DNA of 64,000 bases from Bemisia tabaci (taxonomy: Eukaryota; Arthropoda; Insecta; Hemiptera; Aleyrodidae), in the NCBI RefSeq assembly GCF_918797505.1, contig NC_092793.1, forward strand, positions 87,246,411-87,310,410, read 5' to 3'. The notes below the pieces were generated by a model. It worked only from the letters and a program-made list of their open reading frames with translations, did no database searches and was not told the DNA's origin. Shown here piece after piece: positions 24,220 to 34,890 of this stretch. Every line of letters starts with the position of its first letter. Position 1 is the stretch's first letter. A program made the position numbers and the translations under genes.

Positions 24220-24235
24220 CAATGCTGCTGGACCC

Positions 24236-24300
24236 ATAGAGTACAATAGAGTCGCAAAGTACTGGAGCGCCGATGAAGCCAATCCATGAACAGGCGTTAC
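24236..24300. mobile_element. MITE family D end fragment
   Basis: CATAGAGTACAATAGAGTCG to CCATGAACAGGCGTT matches the fragment at 16950, truncated at a similar internal point. The shared truncation suggests a solo-end derivative that spread. Confidence 0.6.
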
Positions 24301-24318
24301 TGAGAGTCAAGACATTAT

Positions 24319-24352
24319 AGCTATGTTTAGCGAGCCTCTTAACCTAACTTCA
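24319..24352. mobile_element. 34-bp AGCTA element end fragment
   Basis: AGCTATGTTTAGCGAGCCTC and the following bases match the left end of the AGCTA element with a 2-bp deletion. The fragment directly abuts inverted copy 3. Confidence 0.7.
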
Positions 24353-24354
24353 GT

Positions 24355-26690
24355 AGCTACGTTTATGCGAGGCTCGAAACCGGGGTTTCACGAAACCCGA
24401 GTTTGTAATGCAAGTTTCCTCCGTCGGGTTTATGCGGGCGCTGTAACCCGACTTTCGCGGGAAATCAAACTTTCCGATTTTGGCGCTGTTTATGCGCATA
24501 TTTTCGATTGAACTTGAATTTCATGTTGGCGCCATTTTCACAAGCTATACTTCATTTTTCCACTATGAATTGATTCAATAAATTATTAGGTATTACTCTT
24601 TTATCCTGTGTATGTTCAATTTTTCCACAATATATAAGCGGAGGCTTCATCTTCACTAGAAAAGCCTTTACTGACTTTCTGAGCAACAGTTGGAAAAATG
24701 ACAGTAGATGTTTAATCATTTTACGTTCATCTTTAAAATTGAATGAATACCTAATCTCAACAACCCTCCAAATCATGCTCGAGCTTACATTCTGAGTTCA
24801 GAAAAGTTGCCATAGGTAATTTTAGTGATGTTAAAAATAATTGTGGCAGGCGCAGTAATTCATCATATTGTTTATTGAGCTTCTAATGATCTTACAATAG
24901 GTAGATATAGGCATTGAAAGTGTAGGAGTGCTAATCCGCAAGCAAAGCACCGCACCTTCACTCCATGCTGTTGTAAAGATTGTATGTCTGCCATTATTGT
25001 AGTGAAACAAATAAAGAATCGCGATATACTTATGGGAATTCCTCCTTCAAGATATGATCAAAATAAACAGATATTGATAGGTCAACAATGTATCGCTGAA
25101 GCAGAAGCGTCTAAATCCTCTTGAGGCAAAGGACGGTGACAATCTCAACAAACTGGTGACGCTTCACAAATTTTGAATTTCCACATTCCCAGAGACACGC
25201 GCTGAAATCCTGTTTCTCACCCCTCTTTCCGACTGCTCTCCGAGTCCATGAGCAAGACAGGAAGAAAATAGGCAAGCTACCACCACTGTTTGCCTACCTA
25301 TGTGTGTTTTTCTTAAACTTGATTTTCAAAGGTGACTCATGTAAAGAGCAACTGACAAACAAGATTTCAGAACCTGCCATTGCATTTCACTAATCTAAGA
25401 CACAAACCCAACCTTACCATTGATATTCTTTCGCTTAGACTGTATATTATTCTCCCACTGAGATTCGATATGAACTCAATTCAAAAATCCTTCTGAATTT
25501 AATTATTCAGGTAGATTGGAATCTGGAGCTCTCAGTCTATCTGTAAAGCGCATTTACTAACATTCACTGCTGTCACAAGATATTTTTGCACAGGCAGAGC
25601 CACTTTCCACAGTTGATGCATCTCTAACGCCAAAGCTCAATTATGACAAGTGGTTCAACGACCAAAAATTGTTACACGCCTCAATAAAAACCTTATTCTT
25701 ATCTCAAATTGAAAATCTTGGATCACAGAGCACTCACCGAAGAATCTCCTTCCTTCTGCATCAGTATGAGAAGAGTGACGATACTTTGGAGCAATAACTT
25801 TGAACTAGTTTCAATAAATGATGGCTTCAGAATTTGAGTCATCATTTACTGGAGATTGGATCAAAGAAATAAGTCAGCAGGTCACGGTTGTGGCTGGAGT
25901 CACACTTCCAGTAGGACAATCAGGAATTACGTACACGGATAACACACAAATTCAAGAGCTATGCAGCTCTGATTGGATCAGATTTTAGATTTAATCGGTA
26001 GATTGAAATGAAAAAATTCGGTGCACTACTTAAAGGGAAGCAGGGTGCCTTATCTTGAAATCCTAGGCAAATCGTGCGGATGCAGTAAAAAAGTTCTCCG
26101 CAGATGATGAACTGGTGGGTAAGGCTATTACTCAATTGTAGCCTGTAAAGCTCTTTGCTTGCTTTGCTTCTGTAGTCATAAAATGTTGATTAGAGTTGCA
26201 AGAATAATCTGAAAAAGCAGTAATAAGCCTGGATTCCATCTGACACTAAACACCTTCACTAGAAAATAACGTCCTACGTTTAGCTAAATAAGGATAAGTA
26301 AGCCACATGTAACTGAAGGAATCACGTAAAAGTGCTTAAGCAACAATTATAGTAAAATTATGATCGTAAAAAATGTTGAATAATGGCAAAATTAAAGCTA
26401 AATCGTGGGATGAGCACCAGTTGTTTACGAACGGTATGATAATAAATCCGCCATATTGCCGATCGCGCACCTGAAAATCGCATTTGAAGTCGAATTTCAA
26501 CTAATTTCAACCTCCGGTTCGTTTATGCGGAGTGCGAAAACCTAGTCTTTAGTGTAAAATAAGGTTTCAAACACAAATTTCGGAAACCTACATTTCGTTA
26601 GTTCCGTATCGTTTATGCCGTGATTTGAACCTTGGTTTCAAACTCAGGTTTCGATTGAAGTTAGGTTAAGAGGCTCGCATAAACATAGCT
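24355..26690 (-). mobile_element. AGCTA element copy 3, inverted
   Basis: A full-length reverse-complement copy of the 2.33-kb element, with both TIRs and all subterminal GCATAAAC motifs. With copy 2 it forms an inverted pair around a 2-kb MITE cluster, which could undergo inversion or hairpin formation. Confidence 0.8.
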
Positions 26691-26828
26691 AGTGTAAAAT
26701 AAGATTTCAAACACAAATTTCGGAAACCTACATTTCGTTAGTTCCGTATCGTTTATGCCGTGATTTGAACCTTGGTTTCAAACTCAGGTTTCGATTGAAG
26801 TTAGGTTAAGAGGCTCGCATAAATAGCT
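26691..26828 (-). mobile_element. 138-bp AGCTA element end fragment
   Basis: Repeats the last about 140 bp of copy 3, starting AGTGTAAAATAAG and ending GCATAAATAGCT with a 2-bp deletion in the terminus. It lies directly after copy 3. Confidence 0.75.
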
Positions 26829-26837
26829 ACTCAGTAG

Positions 26838-27156
26838 CATAGAGAAAAAAAAGGAGGTGTTTGCATTTCGGGCATCTTGGAATTTTTCATAGAGTATCTA
26901 TAGCTTTGATGACGTCATTGGGTACAGCGACGTTTTTATCCTGTCGATTTTCTTGGAAATGGTGTAATTTAAGGGAAAAAGTCATTCTATAAAAAGTGCT
27001 TGAAATTAAATAAAGAGTTGATTTAAGTAAAAAAATCGGACATTATGGTCCGTTTTTACAGCGTCAACATAACCCTCAACGAGCGTCTTGTTTACATTGA
27101 TGACGTAGGTGGGTACAAATCCTCAAGATGCAAACACCTCCTTTTTTTTCTCTATG
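26838..27156. mobile_element. MITE family B copy 1, 9-bp target duplication
   Basis: The left end CATAGAGAAAAAAAAGGAGG is mirrored as CCTCC(T)nCTCTATG at the right end, with TIR of about 30 bp continuing into GTGTTTGCAT. The TSD ACTCAGTAG lies at 26829-26837 and 27157-27165. There is no transposase. Confidence 0.85.
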
Positions 27157-27165
27157 ACTCAGTAG

Positions 27166-27791
27166 TGCTCATAGAAGTTTCTAGATCCTCGTATCCTCGT
27201 GGTCGCCCTGCAGTCATATGGCTATGGCAAAGACATAAAGACGGAGCACTAAAAGCAAAAAATGAAGCTTCTAGAGCTTCTTTTCAACCACCTCTACTAT
27301 TGGCTAGAGGATTGGCGGCGAAATCGGGACAAGTTTGAATTCAAATATAGGGCGGGAACTGAATAAAATAATTGCGGAAACAAAGTATTTTAGGTTGATT
27401 TTTGCCCAAATTCAGGTACAAACTCATATTTTTTTAACTCTAGGTTAGTTTCCGTCGGTCGTCGACAGATTAATTTCATTTGGGAGTAACGTTGATCTAG
27501 AGCTGTAACGGCCTGTTTGAACCTGCAGAACCACCATAAGCAGAAGAAAAACTAACTTTATCTGAGATTACTGCCTGTTACCGAGCAAAAGTAGGTGTAT
27601 TATGTTAGGACGCAGACCGAACTTTCTTAGTATATTCGTTTTAGGAATTTAAAATACGTTTCGAAGAAGAAATATGCAAAAATCAAGAGGACAAGTTCAA
27701 ATCAAATTTCCGTTTGCCGCCATGGATTCCCGCGCTCATTTACACACTCACACAAGCGCGCAGCGCCGAACCTAGCTTCACTTTTTCCCCG
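27166..27791. other. Unassigned sequence left of the duplicated block
   Basis: No gene recognised. A stretch near 27224-27256 (GCAAAGACATAAAGACGGAGC) is the reverse complement of sequence flanking the family A insertion (about 28146-28170), so part of the region is an old inverted duplication. Confidence 0.4.
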
Positions 27792-27817
27792 TGCTTTTAG
27801 ATACGAGCGCTCCGTCT

Positions 27818-28146
27818 CATAGAGTACATAGAGTCGTAATGTAATTGGGAGAGCTGGCGCCACTTTTAAGCATTTTCCATGTCCCGAATTCCGAGACTCC
27901 TGTGTGACGCCGGGTCACTTTTTCGATACATGATCGATTGTTTGCGATACACAGGTACCCGGTCATCCGATGACAACAACAACAACAACAACGGAGATAG
28001 GAATTACCATGTATTCCACACCGCCATTTTGGATCGAAAATGTATCGAAAAAGCGACCCGAACTCGGCGCACACCGGGCTCGGAATTCGTCGAGCAGAAC
28101 ATGGCGCCAGCTCTCCCATTTACATTACGACTCTATGTACTCTATG
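27818..28146. mobile_element. MITE family A copy 1, 8-bp target duplication, absent from the other allele
   Basis: The ends CATAGAGTACATAGAGTCGT and ACGACTCTATGTACTCTATG are inverted repeats that continue to GGGAGAGCTGGCGCCA. The TSD CTCCGTCT lies at 27810-27817 and 28147-28154. The second allele has a single CTCCGTCT at 50400-50407, an exact empty site. The open frames inside have no known motif. Confidence 0.9.
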
Positions 28147-28453
28147 CTCCGTCTTCATGTCTTTGGCTATGGACAACTCGAAAATTTGGAGGTTAGGTTT
28201 GAGGTATGCAAGGGATGTCGATACTCAGGGAAGTATCGATACTCGGTATCGATACTGGTATCGACTCTAAGCATCGATACCGGTATCGATCATCGAGCTG
28301 AAGTATCGATACTTATGAGGTATCGATACCATCGATACTATTTCTGAATTATGCCGTGATTCTGAGTGTGCATGTGTCTGTCGGCCGTTAAATTCCGCCA
28401 GATTTACGCCTCTCTCGAAAAAGCCCTGTTCGCGTCCTTAGTCAACTATTTTG

Positions 28454-29152
28454 CATAGAGAAAAAAAAGGAGGTGTTTGCATTTCGGGCATCTTGGAATT
28501 TTTTGATGACTTGATGACGTAGGTGGGTACAGTGTGAAGGGGACGTCCCTGTACCTGAGGTGCGTTGTTAAATTACTTTTGCTGCCCAACAAAAATGGCC
28601 GAATCTTAGCAGGATTGACGTCATCTCAACGATGACGTCAGCTCAACAGACGGGAGAAAATCGAGGTGTCGTTGTTAAATTCCCGTAGGATTCTGCGGAT
28701 TTGGAGGTTAAGTTTTGTTGAAATTTAAGATTTTTAACATTTAAAAATCTTATTAACACCCACATTACTACGAAATTGACGCAATAAACGATTATAAGCA
28801 ATTGCAAGTCAGTCTGGTGACGAACATGTGGCGAAGAAGTGCGAAAAAATGGCGGTTATGGATGTAAACAATAACATTACAACAATCCAGCAAACTCGGC
28901 AGCGGTCCACAGCAGCCGAGAACCTCGCTGAGCTGTTGGGCAGTTTGCTGAGCAGCCATCTTGGAAAACGGGTAAATCCACCAGAATTTACCAACGCTTT
29001 CGTTGAGCTCAACGCTCAGCGGGTAATTTTCGTTGGGCAGTTGTGGACTTTAACAACGCATTTCTGTACCCAGCTGTACCCACCTACGTCATCAAGTCAT
29101 CAAAATACTCCAAGATGCCCGAAATGCAAACACCTCCTTTTCTTTCTCTATG
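28454..29152. mobile_element. MITE family B copy 2 (allele 1), itself interrupted
   Basis: Ends CATAGAGAAAAAAAAGGAGG and ...TTTCTCTATG; TIR about 80 bp including GATGACGTAGGTGGGTACA. The 9-bp TSD ACTATTTTG lies at 28445-28453 and 29153-29161. The allelic copy at 50704-50886 is only 183 bp, because it lacks the 508-bp insertion. Confidence 0.85.
28556..29063. mobile_element. 508-bp insertion in MITE B, absent from allele 2
   Basis: The insertion is flanked by CTGTACC (28549-28555 and 29064-29070), a 7-bp TSD. Allele 2 has one CTGTACC at that point. Near the ends TGCGTTGTTAAA is mirrored as TTTAACAACGCA, an imperfect TIR, and TGCCCAACAAAAAT is mirrored further in. The frame starting near 28848 (MAVMDVNNNITTIQQ) has no recognised family. 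Confidence 0.85.
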
Positions 29153-29460
29153 ACTATTTTGAGCCCTTAACTACAGTTATCGAACTGAGCTTTTACCATT
29201 TTTATTGAAGTATAATCATCTTGAGAAACTTGATTACTCCGTCGTTTGTCACAGTGCATCATGAAGGTGAAATAGAGGGGAGAGAATTTTTCAAAAAAGA
29301 AAAAGAGGCCTTCTTCATGGCCAAATCAGATTAAGTATCTATCGATACCGTCGATACTGGGGTCTTGGCATCGATACTGCATGGTATCGGTATCGTGGAG
29401 TATCGATGCCGAGTATCGTTAAGTATCGATCGTCGAAAGTATCGATACTTTGCAAGTATG

Positions 29461-29927
29461 CAGGGCTGCCAGAACGTGTACTTTCGGTACACACGTGTAC
29501 TATCGATTTTCGTTTTGGATTATTTTGTACTTTTCAGAATTCGGATTAATTGTGTACTTTCGCCGAATTTTGTGTACTCTGTGTACAATTTTTTTCAAAA
29601 TTAGGAAATAATCTCGAGTTTTCAAAGAATTTTTAAAATTTCCCGCCGAATTAGTGGCGCAAATAATTTATTAGGCTAAAATTCCCGCAGAAATCCCTCT
29701 CTGTTATTCAATGGTTGATTCTACCTAATTCTACTCAATCGTGGGATCAAATTGTAGACTTCCAAGTACTTTTGGCGTGCTTTTGTGTATATTTGAAAAA
29801 AATGTGTACTATTTGTGTACTTTCTTTCTCGCGGATTATTTTGTACTTTCCCCCAAAATTTCGGATTATTTTGTACTTTGGACTCAAATTCTGTGCACTT
29901 TCTCAAGTCCCGTTTCTGGCAGCCCTG
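29461..29927. mobile_element. hAT-like MITE (TIR CAGGGCTGCCAGAACG), allele 1
   Basis: CAGGGCTGCCAGAACG is mirrored as CGTTTCTGGCAGCCCTG. In allele 2 the element is flanked by AGTATCGG on both sides, an exact 8-bp TSD, and the CAGGG start is typical of hAT. In allele 1 the left duplication has lost two bases. The interior repeats TTTTGTACTTT motifs and has no transposase. Confidence 0.85.
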
Positions 29928-29995
29928 AGTATCGGATAAGTATCGACACCCCTAGCTATGCATATGGCATATGCATATGGTATAGGCATGTCATG

Positions 29996-32273
29996 AACGA
30001 GTAGCAAAGGTCGACATCGGCAATGGTCGATTCGTGGCGAACGGTCAGAGGTCGATTCGCGAATGGTCATACGTCGATGCCCGAACGCACCGAACCAATC
30101 GAACCTAGTTCACCATTGTGCATTTTATTTTACTTTTCATTGTGCTTTTCATTTTATCGTTTGTTGCAAATGGAGCATTATGTATAGGCTGCTTGTCTTT
30201 GCCGAGGACGACACTAAAGACCTCTAAGTTTAAGTAGCTCTCTTAGCAGAACGAGAGCCATAGTGGATCAGGAAATTCCATCAATGGTTGTAAATTAATC
30301 TAAATTTATGCTTTGTTTCTGACCCTTAAAGTAGATACCTAAGTAACCAGGTCTCGATTTTTAATTTGACCTCGACTGATGAGCAATAAAAGCCTAGCGT
30401 CACCATTAATATGTCTTCCTTTTCTTCATCAGAGAAAGGCTATGTCCAATAATAGACTTAATTGAAAATGAACTTTGGAGAAACGTTCTCCTCTTAATTT
30501 TGCACCATGATTTGAAGAGAAAGGTCTTCAGGATTTTTCCATTCTGATACTTGGAGGGAATTTAAGTTTTTTTAATATCTTTTCTAATAAGACCCAGCTG
30601 GGGCGCTAAGTGGCTTTTTTTATTTATTTTTATCTTTTAATGTGATTAGACATACACATCAATGGTGAACCTAGAAAAATTTCCATTGTGCAAGGAATAT
30701 GGATTGATAGCATCTCAGAATCGGTGCATTACATGCAATTTTTCTTCATGTACTGATCCGTTATGCTTCAAAATAGTAAAAAATTTAAGAACATCTGAAA
30801 TGATGCAACTGCAGATAGGATTGTGGTTAAGTGATGTCACCTTCATTATGCATCCCCTTAAAATGGAAGGATTTATAAAATGAACTTCAAATTTCTTCAA
30901 TGAAAGTGAAAAACTCTTATGAAGTTGCGTGTAAAAATCAATGTCTCATTTCTGTGTTTTCAGAAACAAGTCGCGGTGAAAATGCCTAATTTTTTTTTTT
31001 AATTTCATGGCAAATAAACTTGATTTTTCTCGTCTTTGAAAGTATCATGTCCTACCGCGATGTGCAAAAAGAATGCTCGATAGGTACCTATGTCATAACT
31101 TTTTCCATGTTTGAATTAAAATGTTCCGATTAGGACTAGTGTGAGAAGTTCCAGTTGTACTTCTTTGAGGCTGGGCCTCAACCGGCTCTTTCACTTTTGC
31201 AGTCAAGTATACTTAGTGTTTCATCCTCTTATCTTTTTGTGTTCGTGTTTTCAGCACCCTGTCTCTCTTTAGTAGGGAGCCGAGGCACCCTTCTATGACT
31301 CAGTCTTGTCACGTTACAGTATGAGGAACTGCGCAAAAGCAGATTGAAGCAAAGGAAACTGCGTGTCGGTAGTAAATTCTAGGTATCCTACATGAATGTA
31401 TTTATTTCCAAGTAACTCCTGTGGGTAACAAAGCGTTGGCTTCCACATCAAGAATAAAGTTGTCAAAGTAGAGGCTTGAAAGCAACTTACAATGAGGTAG
31501 ATGTAAAGACCTGTGATATTAAAGCGTATTAAAGGTGATAAGGAACTTTACCATCGAAGAAATCTTCAGTCATGGCGACTATGACCATGGAGCAGAGACG
31601 TTTCCCTCGCTGTATAAGAAAATCTGCCATTAAAGTTTTTCAAGAACAAGAAAAGCTACAGTTTCATCTGCATTTTTCATCAACTTGGTTCTCAAGAAAC
31701 CTTCAATGATCAGACGCAATGATATGCTCCTTTGGCGTGGTAGCGAGTGGAGATAATCTATGAACTGCTGAAAGACTACTTTTTCCTCAAAAAGTGGATT
31801 TTTCCACCTACCTACACGAAAGTCGTAGAATGTCCACTCAATTAGGGCTCAGACTGAAAAAGAAATTAATTAATTAATTTAAACTGACTCAAAAACACTT
31901 CCGGATTGAACAGCTTCGATTAACTTCCCACCGTTCCGACAATGAACAGCAGTGGCTAGGCAAGAAATTACTACTAAACAGACACACTGCCAAAAAAATA
32001 ATTTATCCGACGACATGCGAAAATTTATTCAGTGAAAAATATTAGACATTCTTGACTAATAAATAGGTATGTAGATGTACTATCACTATTACTAATGTCC
32101 TCAAAAGGGGTTAGTTTAATGAGAAACAATAACAAACTCGTCCGAACTCGCCCCGGCGAATGTTCATGACATTCGCGGCAGTTCGCGGAACCATTCGACC
32201 CGTTCGCTTCGAGTCGACGACTGCCCTTTTTTCGAATTCGACTTCTGCCGATGTCGACGATTGAACTCCGCTC
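29996..32273. mobile_element. 2.28-kb insertion beside the NSUN2 promoter, allele 1 only
   Basis: The segment is bounded by identical CATGTCATG (29987-29995 and 32274-32282), a probable 9-bp TSD. Near the two ends TCGACATCGGCA is mirrored as TGCCGATGTCGA, and both ends are rich in GTCGATTCG/GAACGG motifs, so it is probably a DNA transposon with imperfect TIRs. The middle (30100-32100) is AT-rich and shows no gene; the 73-residue frame at 30662 is unsupported. Allele 2 lacks the segment and has a different element at the same site. Confidence 0.65.
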
Positions 32274-32349
32274 CATGTCATGTGGTATAGGAGGCATGTG
32301 GTGTGCAGTATTCGTATCGTACCTCGTACCCAGTACCAGTTTCAGACTT

Positions 32350-32382
32350 TCAGTCAGTTACAGTTACGATTGAGTTCAGATC
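32350..32382 (+). promoter_or_regulatory. Candidate NSUN2 initiator/DPE
   Basis: TCAGTC at 32350 and TCAGTT at 32354 match the arthropod initiator TCAGTY, about 55 bp upstream of the NSUN2 ATG. AGATC at 32378, about 26 bp downstream, resembles a downstream promoter element, one base off ideal spacing. No TATA box is seen. The same sequence occurs at 52517 in the second copy. Confidence 0.3.
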
Positions 32383-32408
32383 CCCAACTGGTCACCTCTC
32401 CATCTGGT

Positions 32409-32471
32409 ATGGGCAGACACTATAAAAATAAAAAGAAGACTAAAACTGTTAGTCCTTCTTCTGGAAAGGAG
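32409..32471 (+). CDS. NSUN2: NSUN2 exon 1 (copy 1), start codon
   Basis: The ATG opens MGRHYKNKKKTKTVSPSSGKE and ends at GAG|GTAATT in phase 0. Animal NSUN2 proteins begin MGRR-like with a short basic tail, so this start fits. NSUN2 transfers methyl from S-adenosylmethionine to C5 of cytosine in tRNAs and some other RNAs, mainly in the nucleus and nucleolus. The basic tail is consistent with RNA binding and nuclear import. The first intron is 1.46 kb here and about 7.8 kb in copy 2. Confidence 0.8.
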
Positions 32472-33935
32472 GTAATTATAATTATGAGTCTAATTATACC
32501 GCTAACCATGATAACTGCCGTGATGTTCTTGTCCTTGCGGGTAATTTTAGGCAGAACCTCTAGTAGACCCCAACCACCGATAAACACTTGACACTGAAAG
32601 TATGAAAGTGCAGGAGTGCGTACTTAATTTGAAGAGCTTGGAGGACATGGCACTCAAGTGCAGGTTTTGCTTTTTCAGGAAAAACTTGTTCGAAGTTTCA
32701 CAATTGCATGGAACCTTACGGTGGAGAGAAAGTTTAAATTCATTTCATTATGCTTTTAAATTGGAATTTAGTCGTATGTTTCACAAAATATATTTAGGAA
32801 TAGTTTAAGTTGATGCGTCAAGCTTTCTAAGGTGGTTTAACTGCCATGTGCTGTATCGCATGCTAGTCCACCACGTTAGAGATCTTGAAAAATCACCTTG
32901 AATTGAAATCATTTTATCTCAGTATTTCCCAAAATCATGCTTGGTGATTTCACAGAAACCTAAACCGCGGGAATTAGAATGCCATAAAATTATAAGTACA
33001 CCAAAGGACCCTGCACACTTCTTATGGGGAAGGCACGGTGATCGACTTTCAATTTTTTAATTGCATTTAATTATTGTCATTATTGCGCCAACTTTCTGTG
33101 ATGCACCTTTTTCGCACAGTACGCCCGTCGTTATTCAATTATTTGGCGACATTGAGCTTGAAAGATTCCTCATTTCAGCACTCAAGTGAACGGCTGGCTG
33201 TGTGTTAACAAGAAAATCAAGGAAACTCCAGCATCAAGCAGCAGTCTTATCTCAGATTCTGTAATGCAGATAGGGCTACGTCTCGTCTTATCTTTCCAAA
33301 GAAGCCCGTTAAATTTTCAACAATCAGGCTGCTGGAAATGTAGGAGCTTTATCCAAACTTTTGTCATACCTAAATGTCAAAAAAATAGTATCCCTCTCTT
33401 TCCAAAATTAGCTTTCTGTAATAATTATGGTGTGACGGAACAGTTATCAGAAGGCATTGAATCTTTCCCAATAGCTTGGGAGAGTTAGACTTTTATTTGT
33501 AAGTAGGTATGTTGCATGAGCAGAAATAATTGTTACCTGAGACGAATTTAACATTTGATAAAAATCTATTGATGAGAACTTAAAAATTGTCTGGAAAACC
33601 GCCAAATGAAGTGGCAGCACTGTAACTGGATAGGTCAAATGAATGTATGCAAAAAATTTTCGATAGACAATCTGTTCATTTGGAATTCGTTGATGAAGCT
33701 GTCACGATTGAAACGTCATTTATGGAAGTGGTTCCGATTGAGCTGCATTTGCTTCTTTTAATCGACCTGCGTTAAGGGCTATGATTTTGTCAACAGCTAT
33801 TCTGACACAATCGCATCAGTACTTCTAACTTTTATTTAATCTTTATTTCAATGATCTATTTACTGCTTGAGCAGACAGTACAACGTTCATGAATCTCATC
33901 TGAATCTGAGAGAAATTTCCCCCTTTTTTTTTCAG
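32472..33935 (+). other. NSUN2 intron 1 (copy 1)
   Basis: GT...AG intron with acceptor TTTTTTTTTCAG. Open frames such as 32602-32808 are identical in both copies, but that reflects the duplication rather than selection. The point near 33262 (CAGATTCTG|TAATGCAG) is where the 6.3-kb insertion sits in copy 2. Confidence 0.7.
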
Positions 33936-34013
33936 GGTCAAAAACCACCAGATCGAAACTACCCCTATACTGAGATCGTCCGTGAAAATGCTGCCTTTGT
34001 TGACTACTACCAG
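33936..34013 (+). CDS. NSUN2: NSUN2 exon 2 (copy 1)
   Basis: The 78-bp exon, phase 0 at both ends, has acceptor TTTTCAG|GGT and donor CAG|GTATTT. It encodes GQKPPDRNYPYTEIVRENAA then FVDYYQ. The segment Y-EIV-EN--F--YYQ is the conserved start of the NSUN2 N-terminal region (human: GGYPEIVKENKLFEHYYQ). It joins exon 3 without a frame shift. Confidence 0.9.
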
Positions 34014-34890
34014 GTATTTGATCGGGATTTTACTTCAGAGAAATGTTCACGACTGTGGAAATTCCTGATGGTGTTTGTTAACAGTTGTCGACTACTCTGT
34101 AGTCCTTATCTAAGTCATAAGTAATTAGTTAAAAAAACAAAGAAAGAAACGAAGTCAGAAATGAATTAACAAAAGAGAGAATAGGTCCTAATTAGAAGAC
34201 GGCTTAATGCGCCAGATGAGCAAAATAGAAGTGACCCCAGTAGGGCTGACTCCCATCACAGGGCTGATCTCCCACAGCTATTGTTGTTGCAGACGTAAAA
34301 TATTAAAGTATTAAACACAGTTCAACAGTATACTTAGGCCCAAGTAGCATTTTTTGGGGAAAAAGTTGCAACACGTTAAAATAATATTGCCAAAATGTTG
34401 AAATGAAGTTTCAACTATGTCAAAATTCTAAGATAATGAAGAACAAAGAACAACCCATGTGAAGGATTTTAGATTTTAGAAAATTTCCTTTGTGAAACAA
34501 GCACCTAAGACGTTTTTGCAAAGGAAAGAAATTTTGAGTCTGAAATCGCAACTTATTTTCGGTCTGAAGAATTCTCCTCACTCCTGATGAGAAGCTCACC
34601 CTTTATGAAATAGCTTCAACCTTTGCACATAATGCTCTGGGTTAGAACAATTCTTATTTCAAGCTGAAAATACGTGACTTGTAGGAGGAGGCATAACAGT
34701 GCGCAACTCAAAAAGCCCTGTCTTCTACTGCAGCCAACCGCGGTGTTATTAGAAATCTTTAGTTATTCACTGACTGTTATGTTCAAGCCAGTTTTCTCTA
34801 ATCGTAAATAGAAGGGCAAGATCTGAGAAGGTTTTAATCAGTTCCAATCTAGTGTGACTTACCTTGATTTTTTCCCCTCTTCTCTTGTAG
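34014..34890 (+). other. NSUN2 intron 2 (copy 1)
   Basis: GTATTT...CTTGTAG intron, AT-rich, with no internal element recognised. Nearly identical to 60489-61365. Confidence 0.8.

Larger units (their letters stand above)
28211..29954. mobile_element. hAT-like element with GTATCGATAC subterminal repeats, allele 1
   Basis: The ends AGGGATGTCGATACT and AGTATC(G)...CGACACCCCT are inverted. Many GTATCGATAC-type repeats lie at 28216-28345 and 29335-29455. Flanks GGTATGCA and GCTATGCA are an 8-bp TSD with one mismatch, as expected for hAT. It has no transposase of its own. It hosts MITE B (28454-29152) and another hAT-like MITE (29461-29927). The second allele is 50464-51909. Confidence 0.75.

Noticed and set aside
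19594..24776. Identical 74-residue frame in three places (MIWRVVEIRYSFNF)
   Set aside because: Carried by three copies of one recent transposon. Identity reflects copy age, and no transposase motif is present. Weak possibility of a small element-encoded peptide.
28828..29208. 126-residue frame (MAKKCEKMAVMDVNNN)
   Set aside because: It runs from the 508-bp insertion through the MITE B end, which is absent as such in the other allele. The downstream half is MITE TIR, so the frame is a junction artefact.
32602..32808. 68-residue frame in NSUN2 intron 1, identical in both copies
   Set aside because: Conservation is explained by the allelic duplication. It has no motif and lies between well-supported exons 1 and 2.
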